Shown: one piece after another, positions 54,696 through 64,000 of the stretch | How the letters are laid out: every line of letters starts with the position of its first letter | Position numbering within the stretch: position 1 is the stretch's first letter | DNA from: Lentinus brumalis | Taxonomy: Eukaryota; Basidiomycota; Agaricomycetes; Polyporales; Polyporaceae | Length of the DNA stretch: 64,000 bases | Reading direction: 5' to 3' | NCBI GenBank assembly: GCA_001792895.1 | Contig: MARA01000004.1 | Coordinates: 868,001 to 932,000 of the forward strand | Position numbers and translations under genes: made by a program | The notes under the pieces: generated by a model | Database searches by the model: none | What the model was told of the DNA's origin: nothing | Seen by the model: the letters and a program-made list of their open reading frames with translations, nothing else

Positions 54696-56534
54696 ATGTA
54701 CGCGCGACATGCTTTTCTGAGAACCATGTCTCGTCCCGCCGCCTCAGCAGCTCAGCGTACAGCAGCGATTGGTCGTCATCTCATGTCCACCTCCGCCGTC
54801 ACCCCCAAGTCCCGCGTCGACGCCCCAGACGAGGCTCCAGTCCTCTTCGAGTCCAATGGCCCCGTCCGGACTTACATCCTGAACAGGCCAGCAAAGCTCA
54901 ACGCGCTCAACGAGCCTATGCTCAACCTCCTCCGCCCACAGATCGAGGTAAGCTCACAAATGTTCCCGTTTCATCGGCCTCATAAGAACTGTGTGCGCAG
55001 GAATGGTGTCAGGGCGAGTTGGCCAAGGTCATCGTTGGCCGAGGTGTCGGACGTGCGTTCTGCGCGGGCGGTGATGTTGAATGTGAGCGTGCTTCTATCC
55101 ATCCCATTCCGGTGTATTGACTGGAGTAGCCGTTGTGCAGGCCGCGAGCAAAGAGGAGACTCGGCCCCAGGCAATAGACTTCTTCCATAGAGAGTGAGTT
55201 CGTGATTAATCCGTTCGCCCGCCTGCGCCAATACACCTCTGATAGGTTCGAAATGGACTACATTCTCGCCGCGGTCCCCAAGCCCTACGTGGCCGTGATG
55301 GATGGCATAACCAGTATGTCCGATTGCGTGACGTAATGCCGGACGTGTCTGTTCTGACAGTTGTGGTAGTGGGTGGAGGTGTCGGCCTGTCTGTTAATGC
55401 TCAATTCAGAGTCGCCACGGAGAAGACAGTCTTCGCAATGCCGGAAACAAAGATCGGCTACTGCCCTGACGTTGGAGCAAGTTACTTCCTCTCGCGGATA
55501 GATGGCGAGATTGGGACGTACCTTGCGTTGACCGGTGACACAATAACTGGCCGAGCGGTCTAGTGAGCATTGCACGTTTGATCTCCTATCACGCAGACTC
55601 TGAAGGCGCCGTCCACGCAGTGAGCATGGTTTTGCCACCCACTACATCCCTTCCAGACGCATCCCCGCTTTGCTGGAGCGCCTTGCTGCGTTGGAAGAAC
55701 CCACATTCCAGATGATTAACGACCTGCTCGAACAAGAAAGCTCCGAGCGGGAGTCGGACGAAGTCTCCTCGCCCTTCGTTGGTGCCAAACGTGAAGCCCT
55801 GGACACCGCCTTCCGTCACAACACGGTCGAGGAAATATTCGCCGAGCTCACGAAGATATCAGAAACTCACCAGGATGAGGGCATCCGGACTTGGGCTGCG
55901 AACACCCTGAAGATGCTCGGAGACCGTAGTCCGACGAGCCTCAAGGTCGCCCTCACAGCCATTCGCAAGGGAAAGCCAATGAACCTCCTGGAGGCTTTGC
56001 AGATGGAGATGAACATCGCGACCGCCTTCTGCGTAGGTGCTCGGCCGATTTGATTCGTCGATTAACGGCTGAAATGCTTCCAATCTGCTTCAGAGTGGCG
56101 GCAGCCCCGACTTCCAAACGGGCGTGACCAGTGTGCTCGTCAATAAAGAGAAGTCACGGCCAGCGTGGTCACCGGCACACCTGAACGAGGTCAACGATGA
56201 AGAGATACGCCAAACCTTCTTCTCCAAATTCTCGCCGGAAAAAGACACTGCCCCCAAGATCACACCCCCGGCGTACCTGCCCCAGCCAAACCAGCTCGCA
56301 GATCCCATGCGGTATGCGCTACCCACGGAGGTTGAAATCCGTTCCATGGTCGACGGGAGCCACCGCGACAGCGGCGCCACAGAGATCACGCTCGACGAGT
56401 TGCTAGCGAAGTTCGACCGTGCTCGTGGCCGTAAGCCCGGCATGCGCGAGAAAATCTTGGAGGTCGTGCAACGCAAGTGTGTTTCAGAGCAGGACAAGCA
56501 TATGGACAAGAGGTGGTTGAAGTGGAAGCACTAA
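54696..56534 (+). CDS. HIBCH: 3-hydroxyisobutyryl-CoA hydrolase, mitochondrial
   Basis: Crotonase-fold thioesterase that releases 3-hydroxyisobutyrate in valine breakdown. Start ATG 54696 (MYARHAFLRTMSRPAASAAQ); a second Met at 54726 is possible. Either way a mitochondrial presequence follows. Fold signs: VRTYILNRPAKLNALNEPML, VGRGVGRAFCAGGDVE, YILAAVPKPYVAVMDGITM-GGGVGLSV, and the catalytic strip VFAMPETKIGYCPDVGASYF with its Glu and Asp. EHGFATHYIPSRRIPALLER and TGVTSVLVNKEKSRPAWSPA are HIBCH-specific. Ends KHMDKRWLKWKH*, TAA 56532-56534. About seven exons, all with in-phase junctions. Confidence 0.95.
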
Positions 56535-58496
56535 TCATTCCTGCCTTTCGCTATCCTCCATACTGCTGTCGCCGTCGTACATCTGAGCTACAATTCGAAT
56601 TGTATACAATTTCCTAATCCCATGTGCTGCTAAGTTTTCCATCGCCGCCCTCAGAGCGGTCAAGCAAGACCTCTTATAAGTACATATAGGGTCGGTGTTT
56701 GCTCGTACGTTTCAGCTCGTAGGGATGAGTACTTATGTACATATGTCTGTAAACCGAGGACCTCCGGGCTGCCAATCCTCCGGCGCATTTGACTGGCCAG
56801 AGCTTGAGTCAGGAAGAGCTGACAGAGCTCATACAGGTATGACTGCGAGACAGCCTGACTACGCCGCGAGGACGCCTTCTGCGCACATTACATGTGTCAC
56901 CTCAGATACACTAAGTATGTAGATGAGCGGGAACGGTATGTATTGTACAAGAGTCCCAGCGGCCCGGATAAGTCAATCCCCGGATTGATGGTGATGATGT
57001 AGAGACACGCCTCGAGCCCGCGCTGTTCGGCCTCGAGCCTCCTCGAGCCTGTTGGCGGAGTACATAGGTTCCCGACAGCGGCGCAGGTAATTGGTGAGCA
57101 AGCACGCGGGATGTTGTAATCCCTCGTCCGAAGCGCCATCCCCTACGCGCGCACGCCGCCGGGCTCCCTCAAAAGTTCTAGTCCCATGTTCGGGAGACGG
57201 ATATGGTAAGGCATCACGGAACGATAAACCACCACTGCCAGCTCCTGCATCGGGCGACGGGCGTTGGTGCACACAGATCTCAGCTCCGGACGCTTGCGCA
57301 GCCCAGAAGCGCATGCTTCGCATCTGCGAGGCCGCCCACCGACTTGTCGGAAAGGCCACATCGCAGTATGTGGCCTTGTCATCCAGAGTCCAGCTCGGAC
57401 TCGGACTCGGATGCCCTGGCTCGACCGCGGAACCCGCCCGTGCGCCTCATTTTAATGGACTTGCGCGCGCCGCCGAGGCCGATGGCGAGCTAAGCGAGGG
57501 ACTCGGCAGCCTCGGGGACGACATACATGCCGCTGCATCTGTGCAGCATGTCCTCGGTTGGTAGACGTCCCCAAAAATATGGAAGTCCCGATCGCAGCTG
57601 GAGCTGAGGTGGACGTCGCCATACTGCCTTGTTACCAAGGTGTCTTCCCCACCTTCAGAGGAGCAGCGCTCGGGACACCGCCATGCGAGGCCGTCTGATA
57701 GGCGTTGTGAGTTTTCATTCTCTGCTGTGTTTCTCCGGGGGTTCGCGGCACAGCCGTTTTTGAGTAGCCGTGGGTACACGGCTGGACCCGTCCAGTGCTA
57801 GATCGTCTGTCGGGTGCACGGAGGGAGCCCTTGCGCAGCTTGCTCCTCCGATGCCCTCATCGAGCTTAGTGCGACTGAAGATAGCTCCAGCTATGCGACA
57901 GCGACGATAACTTGATTTGTGCAGTCGGTGTTCCTGCCGAAACCACCCATACCGGGCGCAGGAATGAACGTATCCGCGCACGCCACTTGGAAAAGGGATG
58001 ATTGTACTGGGCCCAGCATCATTTGCCCGGCGATAAAATGATACGGACCAACTACAATATCGGTGTCCTGGGGATTATTGGCGGCTGTGGGAAGAAAACT
58101 TGTCAGATTGGATCGCACCAGGACAACAGCGATGCTCACCAACAAAGGTGGTATGTTCCGCTTTGCCGCGGATAGCCTGGTGAGATGTTTTGTCCGATTC
58201 GCCCTGTGACCGAACAGAAAGCCGTGGGGCGGTCAGGAGTGCGTCCAACGGGGAGTGGAAAGGCTGTATTTGACGCCATCGCAGATGAGGGGCGAGCCGT
58301 TGTTGCACATTGGGCGCGGGGCGCTCTGGTCTTTGGTTTGGTCTCTCCTGAGACGCTTGATGTCCGAGCCAAAGATCCTGAGGTGAGGTCCAGCAGATGA
58401 GTATATAATATGTAGCAGGCTGCAGGGAATCCCTCAACTCAAACGCACTCGCCACACTCATCCTTCTCTCCACCGCATATCCATACCAGCGCAACC
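56535..58496. other. 2-kb region without a confident gene
   Basis: Several short frames exist on both strands. The most protein-like is minus 57891-58145 (QDTDIVVGPYHFIAGQMMLG, CADTFIPAPGMGGFGRNTDC), but there is no recognisable family and no clear splice partners. A fast-evolving small secreted-protein gene could be hidden here. TATATAA at 58402-58408 belongs to the next gene. Confidence 0.4.
58402..58408 (+). promoter_or_regulatory. TATA box of the IDO gene
   Basis: TATATAA in GAGTATATAATATG, 89 bp before ATG 58497. Confidence 0.68.
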
Positions 58497-59931
58497 ATGA
58501 ACGTCTCTTCTCCCCTTCACATGATGGGCCGCCTCCTCGACAGCGTGGACCTGACGACGTATCGAGCTGCCCGCCCCGAACCGTCAAGTATCTCGCGAGC
58601 CTTCAGCGGGAGGATGTATGATGTCGATCCCGACACGGGCTTCTTTCCCTCGCAACCTCTTCGCCCGTTGAGCGGCGAGTTCTCCCTGTGGGAGAAGGAG
58701 TTGGTGGAGGCCCGCAGCGTCCTCAAGCTTGGAATTGACCGGGGTCAGGAAGCCTTCGCAAAGTGCGCGTTGGGCGAGCAATGGCGGCAGCGCCTGAGGA
58801 GTGTGAGTGACCCGTCGCGGCCATGAAATTAGTCAGAGTACTCACGGATTAATCTCCTAGTGGCCAGTGCTCGACGTTACAGAGCTTGGCGACGGGATTC
58901 GCGCCTTGCGACGTGCACACTATGTCCTCACCTGCCTGCTCCACTTCTACGTCCACTCGCTCCCACCGTCGCAAAGACAGGGCCAGACTATTATCCCAAA
59001 GCCGCTCGCCGTGCCTTTAGTCGCCGTCTCTCAGAAGCTCAAGCTCCCACCCGTCTTGACCTTCGCCGACATCGTGCTCTGGAACTGGGAATTCGTTGAT
59101 CCGGAGCAGCCTCTGTCCCTAAAGAACATGCGATATGTCAACGTCTTCTCCGGGACCGATACGGAGAGGAACTTCTACCTTCTATCCGCTGCCGCAGAGC
59201 TCAAGGGGGTAGAGATGTTGAAGATCATCGAACGCGTTGTCAACATCCCCTGCCCCACGACACAAAGCGCCATCGCGGCTATCAAGCGCGACTTCGAGGA
59301 GCTCGTCAGGGTCATCGACGACCTTACCACCATCATCGGGGACTCCAGTCAGACTGTGCACCCCAACACATTCTACTGGGCCGCCCGGCCCTGGTGGAAT
59401 GGCTCCAACAGTGCAGCGCCCTGGGTGTTCGAAGGTGTACCGCCCAGCTCCTTCGACCTCGGCGGTGCGTCGGCAGGGCAGAGCTCGGTCATGCACGCTC
59501 TTGACGCCTTCCTTGACGTCGACCATGGGCTGAAGCAGGGCCGTCAGCCGGCTCCGTCGGCAGAGAACCGCCGCGCTGACACGGGCTTCATGGAGAAGAT
59601 GCGCCGGTACATGCCTGAGGAGCATCGAGACTACCTGGCGCAGGTCCAGAAGCGTCATGTACGTGACCTCGTTCAGCGCACTCCCGCGCTCCGGGAGCAC
59701 TACAACATGACCGTGGCTGCCCTGAAGAAGTTCCGGGACATCCATATCCGCGTCGGGACTCTGTTCATCATCTCCCAGGCGAAGTCCACCCCACCTGCAA
59801 ACATGGGGACTCTGGACATCAGCCCTGAGGAGGGCGAAAGCCGCTCAAAAGGTACCGGAGGAAACCCCGTTTCCACCTTGCTGAAGGCCGGCCGAGATGC
59901 CACCCAGCGCACGCTCTTGAAGGACGAGTGA
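58497..59931 (+). CDS. IDO: Indoleamine 2,3-dioxygenase
   Basis: Heme enzyme that opens the indole ring of tryptophan to N-formylkynurenine, first step of the kynurenine/NAD route. Two exons (58497-58802, 58861-59931; GTGAGT...TAG) give 458 aa, typical for fungal IDO. Family marks: LPPVLTFADIVLWNWEFVDP, VNVFSGTDTERNFYLLSAAA, FEGVPPSSFDLGGASAGQSS (the S-A-G-Q-S-S substrate loop), MRRYMPEEHRDYLAQVQ, and the proximal heme His in AALKKFRDIHIRVGTLFIIS. The N-terminal half is all-helical, as expected. No signal peptide, so cytosolic. Confidence 0.95.
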
Positions 59932-60348
59932 ATCACTGCACGAGGTAGACTACGATATAGAGCGTTATAATCCTTCCATATACTAGTAGTTGAAGTATTG
60001 GAGTACGCACCAGAGATCTTTTCCCGGTCAATTTGTATCACTTTCTTGAGCAGTCTATACCATACATGCCACTGTAGTTGTTGACATCCATATCTTGGTC
60101 TCAATAGATGCGAGCTTTAATCTGTAGCACGGACGGGAGACTCCCATCGATATCGCTTTGAGTTCTGAGACAATGTCGGCAGAAGATGTACGCAGAAGGA
60201 CAGTATGGGGATCTACAGGGCGAGATCCATAGTGATCCATGCGCAAGAGCACCGCAAGAGAGCTTGCAGATGGCGGTCCCGTAGTAAGTCGCCGGAGGAG
60301 GCGGCGCGCGGAACCACGTTGTCTAGAATTGGGAATGTTACGTAAGAA

Positions 60349-60395
60349 ACGCGTACACATAAGCAAGGCGCGTCTCATTCTGGAACGCGACGCGT
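60349..60395 (+). promoter_or_regulatory. Two MluI cell-cycle boxes upstream of RPA1
   Basis: ACGCGT at 60349-60354 and 60390-60395 (the latter within GACGCGTC), 63 and 22 bp before ATG 60412. In fungi, MBF-type factors bind ACGCGT to switch on replication genes at G1/S. RPA1 is a classic target, so the sites fit their gene. Confidence 0.68.
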
Positions 60396-60411
60396 CTTGA
60401 CTCTTACCACC

Positions 60412-62685
60412 ATGGCAGGTCTCCCTCAGCTCACTCGCGGTATCTGTGCTCGCCTTGCCAACTCCGAGAATGAAGATTCGGAGGAGCTCTTTAACTCTCA
60501 ACCTACGCTCCAGCTGCTCTCCTTCAAGAAGGTCCCTCCTACTGGCGGTGGCAACAACGTCGATCGCTACCGCGTCATCGTCTCCGATGGAGAGCATTTC
60601 TTGCAATCCATGCTGGCCACTCAGCTGAATCATCTTGTGGAGGAGGACGCCATAGGAAAGGGCGCGGTTGCTGTGATCGAGAAGTTCACTTGTAACATCG
60701 TGCAGGGCAAGCGGTGAGTGAGACTCTCGACGCGTTCACGAACCCGTATTACTGAAACCTGGCCATTTTAAGCCTCCTGATTATCCTCGCTCTGCGCGTC
60801 TTGGTTAAAACAACTGAGAAGATGGGTAGTCCCGGACCAGTTCAGGGTCGACCAGAAGGCGGAGCCTCGACTCCTGCTGCGGAAACACCTGGTCCATCCA
60901 CGTCGACGAATATTACTCCCGCTCCCCCTGCCGCTGCGGCAGCGCAAGCTCCTCGTCAGCAGACGCAAGCGAACCGCAACGGCCGTGCTGCTGCGATCTA
61001 TCCCATCGAGAGTCTCAGCCCATACCAGAATCACTGGACGATCAAGGCTCGCGCGATGAACAAGTCAGACATTCGCACATGGGTGAACCAGCGCGGCGAG
61101 GGCAAACTGTTCAGTGTGACTCTCATGGACGACAGCGGAGAAATCCGGGCCACTGCTTTCAATGCTGCTGTCGACCTGTTCTATGACAAAATCCAGGAAG
61201 GAAAGGTCTACTTGATCTCGAAGGCAAAGGTCAATCTGGCGAAGAAGAAGTTCTCCAATGTCAACAACGAGTACGAACTCACATTCGAGCGTAACACCGA
61301 GGTCGAAGAGGTAGACATCTCTCTCGAATCGACGTGTCACGTCCTGCTCAATCTGTTGTCACGCAGTGCCTTGACGTGACGGATGTGCCCACCGTCAAAT
61401 TCAACTTCGTGCCGATTTCCGGGTTGCAGGACGTGGCCAAGGACGCTACCTGCGGTGTGTTGACATTCTTTGTGTCGCTAGTGCTCAAGCTCATGTCTCT
61501 GCAGACATCATCGGGGTCGTCAAGGAAGTGGGCGAGCTGTCGACTATAACATCGAAGGCTACGAGCAAAGTTGTGAGTAGTCAGATCCCATCTCTTGGTT
61601 CTTTTACGTGACGTGACGACGACATCGTTCAGATCCCCAAGCGGGAATTGACAGTCGTGGATCGTTCTAATTACGCCGTGAGGGTCACACTATGGGGCAA
61701 ACAGGCGGAGCAATTCGAGGCGACGGATCAGCCTGTCATAGCATTTAAGGGTGTTAAGGTTGGTGACTTCCAAGGTACGTGCTGCAGTCTTTGTGGTTGC
61801 TCTCATGTCCTGAAGCCTGCCATCAGGTCGCTCCCTGTCGATGATGAGCTCGAGTTCCATGCACATGAACCCCGACATTCCAGAAGCGCACGCTCTGCGT
61901 GGATGGTTCGACGCAGCCGGCTCTGACCAGACGTTCCAGGCCCACACTAGCACATTCACTGGTGGCGGTGGGATCACTTTCGACCGTGCCGAAGTCCGGA
62001 ACCTCAACGAAGTCAAGACTGCGGAGTTCGGTATGTCGGACAAGCCGGAGTACTTCTGCGCCCAGGCCACGATCATGCATATCAAGAACGATACTATTTC
62101 ATACCCTGCTTGCCCGTCGCAGGGATGTAATAAGAAAGTCGTCGAGCTTGGCGATTCTTGGAGGTGCGAGAAGTGCGACAAGTCGTACCCCAAACCTCAG
62201 CATAGGTATCTTGATTCGCACTCATCTCGGTTGCCCATCCACTCACCGACGTCAACAGGTATATGGTCTCGATGGCCGTCTCGGACTACTCCGGTCAGGC
62301 GTGGTTCAGCGGGTTCAACGACGTTGGTGAGACCATATTCGGGATGCCCGCTGATGAACTGGTTGATATCAGGGTAAATTTTCGCGTTTCATATATATGC
62401 TGTTACGTACGCTCACCGACGCCCACAGGAGCGTGATGATAGCCAGTTCAATCAAGTGGTAGAACGCGCTATCGGGACGACATACAACTTCGCATGCAGA
62501 GCGAAGCAGGATAGTTACAACGTCTGTCTACGTTCACCTGATTATTGGATGAAGCTGACGCGATCAATGCCCCTCAGGAGGCAACGCGTGTGCGCTACGC
62601 CATCAACCGTATCATGCCCCTCAACTACCGTGAGGAGACGAAGTACCTCGCCAACATCCTCACCCACAGCGATTGGGCGCGGTAG
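60412..62685 (+). CDS. RPA1: Replication protein A 70-kDa subunit
   Basis: Large subunit of the single-stranded-DNA-binding RPA complex. Start ATG 60412. N-domain: [60 protein letters not shown]. After an Ala/Pro-rich linker come DBD-A ([40 protein letters not shown]), DBD-B ([40 protein letters not shown]) and DBD-C with the C4 zinc ribbon ([15 protein letters not shown]...[10 protein letters not shown]), followed by [20 protein letters not shown]. The end is [21 protein letters not shown] 62683-62685. About nine exons. Confidence 0.95.
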
Positions 62686-63126
62686 CGTGGGCGCCCAGCC
62701 TGCTGCGCGCGTATCTCCGTCGACGTCTACGGAAGCTCTCAATTGTCCGCCGCTTTGCCTTCTTGACCCTATGTACTCTACCTCGTTGACACTGCTGCTA
62801 TGTACTATGAAACCAGATCCCAGATTAGTTCGGTCGTTCAGTTTGTTTGAGATCTAGGCCAGTGGCGATGCCTAACTGCGCCGGAGGCACCGGCTGAGAC
62901 TCATGCATCATGTCCAATCTTAGTTCCAGGAGTCGAGTACAACAAGCGTAGATCTGGTGCGTACATCAGGATACTCTACCACACACAATATCATCAAGTC
63001 ATCCGAAAGTATGGTATAGTAGTTCGCCTTGAGTAATAACTAGTATTAACGTCATACGAGGCATGATGAGAGCGTTCAGTAAAGTACGTCAGCTACGAAA
63101 GATAAGTAGACGTATCATATGAAAGT
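62686..63126. other. Intergenic, convergent
   Basis: 3' regions of RPA1 and the next gene. No feature seen. Confidence 0.5.
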
Positions 63127-64000
63127 TCATGGAGGGTCTAGGGGATAGTGAAGTGCTTTTCTGAAGAGCTGGTAGACTGTGTCGAGCGACGTGAGCACTG
63201 ACTGCAAAGTCGCGTCGGCCGTCTCGGAGAAATGGATATCCGGAAACTCGATATGAGGAAGGTCAAATCGCAACGTCCAGAGATTCGGGAAGTAACGCGC
63301 GGGGATAAGGCCTTCCTCCGACCCAGGTGCACTCAGAGGAGTGGGTGTGATCGTTGGTAGCTGCGTCGCGTCCGGAGCGGTGGGGACATCGGACGGAGGT
63401 GATGGCGGGGGAGGTGCTGCCTCATCTGCTGCGATCGAAGACGCGGAGTTCTCTGGCGAGTGCGAAGAGTCAGCGTTGGGGAAGTACCATCGCGCGGGGC
63501 TTGCGGTGCCAGCCTGAGCCGTGACGGTCGCTGTGGTGGTTACCGTGACCGTGTCCACACCACCGGTGTACGCCGACAAGGGGATGCCGGCGGGAGGATC
63601 GTGGTCGATTGCATTCAAAGATCGAAGCGCTGTCACCAACTGCGCTTGTGTCTGACGGAGACTGATGAAGAGGTAGATGCAGGTGATGGCCATGATTGCG
63701 GGAATCAAGATTTGGGTCCAGGAGAGGGACGCGCGCTGTTTCGTATGAGCGATCTCCGAGGCGGTTGCTTGGAACGACAACACAAGCCGCGGGTAGAAGT
63801 ACTCTTCCATAGAATAATGAAACAGTCTACGGCCTTGGGCGGATGTCTCCTCGTGGGCGAGGTTAGAATCGGAAGATGCAACATCGAAGCCTAGAGACAA
63901 TCTGTTACTGCACATCTCTCAATACAAAGTCTGGCGATACTCACCTGTCTGTATCGGAACGTGGACCTGGAGTTCACCGACAGGCAAGGGGAAACTCGGC
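63127..64000 (-). CDS. Hypothetical single-pass membrane protein, 5' end beyond window
   Basis: The last exon (to the stop near 63127) joins over an intron (about 63892-63942, GTGAGT...CTAG) to an upstream exon reading PSFPLPVGELQVHVPIQTG, giving TGFDVASSDSNLAHEETSAQ. One hydrophobic span (ILIPAIMAITCIYLFISL) divides the protein. A Thr-rich VDTVTVTTTATVTAQAG and Pro/Ser linker follow, then PARYFPNLWTLRFDLPHIEF near the C-terminus. The start is off the right edge. I do not recognise a family. The Ser/Thr/Pro part after the helix suggests an O-glycosylated lumenal or extracellular side. Confidence 0.68.

Noticed and set aside
56973..57564. Overlapping frames on both strands (128 and 157 codons)
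   Set aside because: Mutually overlapping, no recognisable domain, and no introns in a gene-like arrangement.
1..64000. CRISPR arrays, operons, ribosome binding sites, rRNA
   Set aside because: This is eukaryotic nuclear sequence with spliceosomal introns. No such features are present or expected.

Overview
The window is nuclear DNA of a filamentous basidiomycete, most likely a wood-decaying agaricomycete of Polyporales type. The reasons are many 50-60 nt GT-AG introns, GC-rich third positions, a CBM1-GH6 cellobiohydrolase, a SWQDLKD SR protein, an intron-bearing tRNA-Thr, and transposon families (Tnp2, YR retroelement, PIF/Harbinger) typical of mushroom genomes. The order is inferred, not proven. 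All multi-exon models below were spliced by eye from GT-AG signals and reading-frame continuity.

Layout. 1-1932: an MFS anion:cation symporter, cut by the left edge. 2840-10466: a tyrosine-recombinase (DIRS/Ngaro-type) retrotransposon whose gag is split at one codon by a complete two-gene PIF/Harbinger element (3122-6597; 17-bp TIRs, AAT duplication). 11008-12780: isovaleryl-CoA dehydrogenase. 13525-14109: an intronless unknown. 14707-23511: a complete 8.8-kb Tnp2 transposon with 29-bp perfect TIRs, a 7-bp duplication and three genes. 23748-27230: APC15 and a CWF19L1-like gene, then tRNA-Thr(AGU). 29217-31169: a secreted carboxylesterase. 31869-35295: a Nudix hydrolase and UBLCP1 phosphatase. 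35564-40601: a 5-kb DNA transposon of a family I cannot assign, carrying a broken coiled-coil transposase-like gene. A 1157-bp non-autonomous element with Tnp2-like ends is nested inside it. 40874-64000: a dense housekeeping block of CSN8, NECAP, cel6A, NFS1, an SR splicing factor, tubulin cofactor E, HIBCH, indoleamine 2,3-dioxygenase, RPA1 and a truncated membrane protein.

How it works together. The host genes do not form a cluster. IVD and HIBCH both act in mitochondrial branched-chain amino-acid breakdown, but lie 42 kb apart. Several pairs are divergent with 200-300 bp between starts (CSN8/NECAP, NFS1/SR factor, TBCE/HIBCH). The main interest is the mobile DNA: about 21 kb of the first 41 kb is transposon sequence with readable ends, and there are two nesting events. 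Two CCCAGTG-ended elements and the unassigned element all show 7-bp flanking direct repeats. The unassigned element is the best candidate for a poorly described system.
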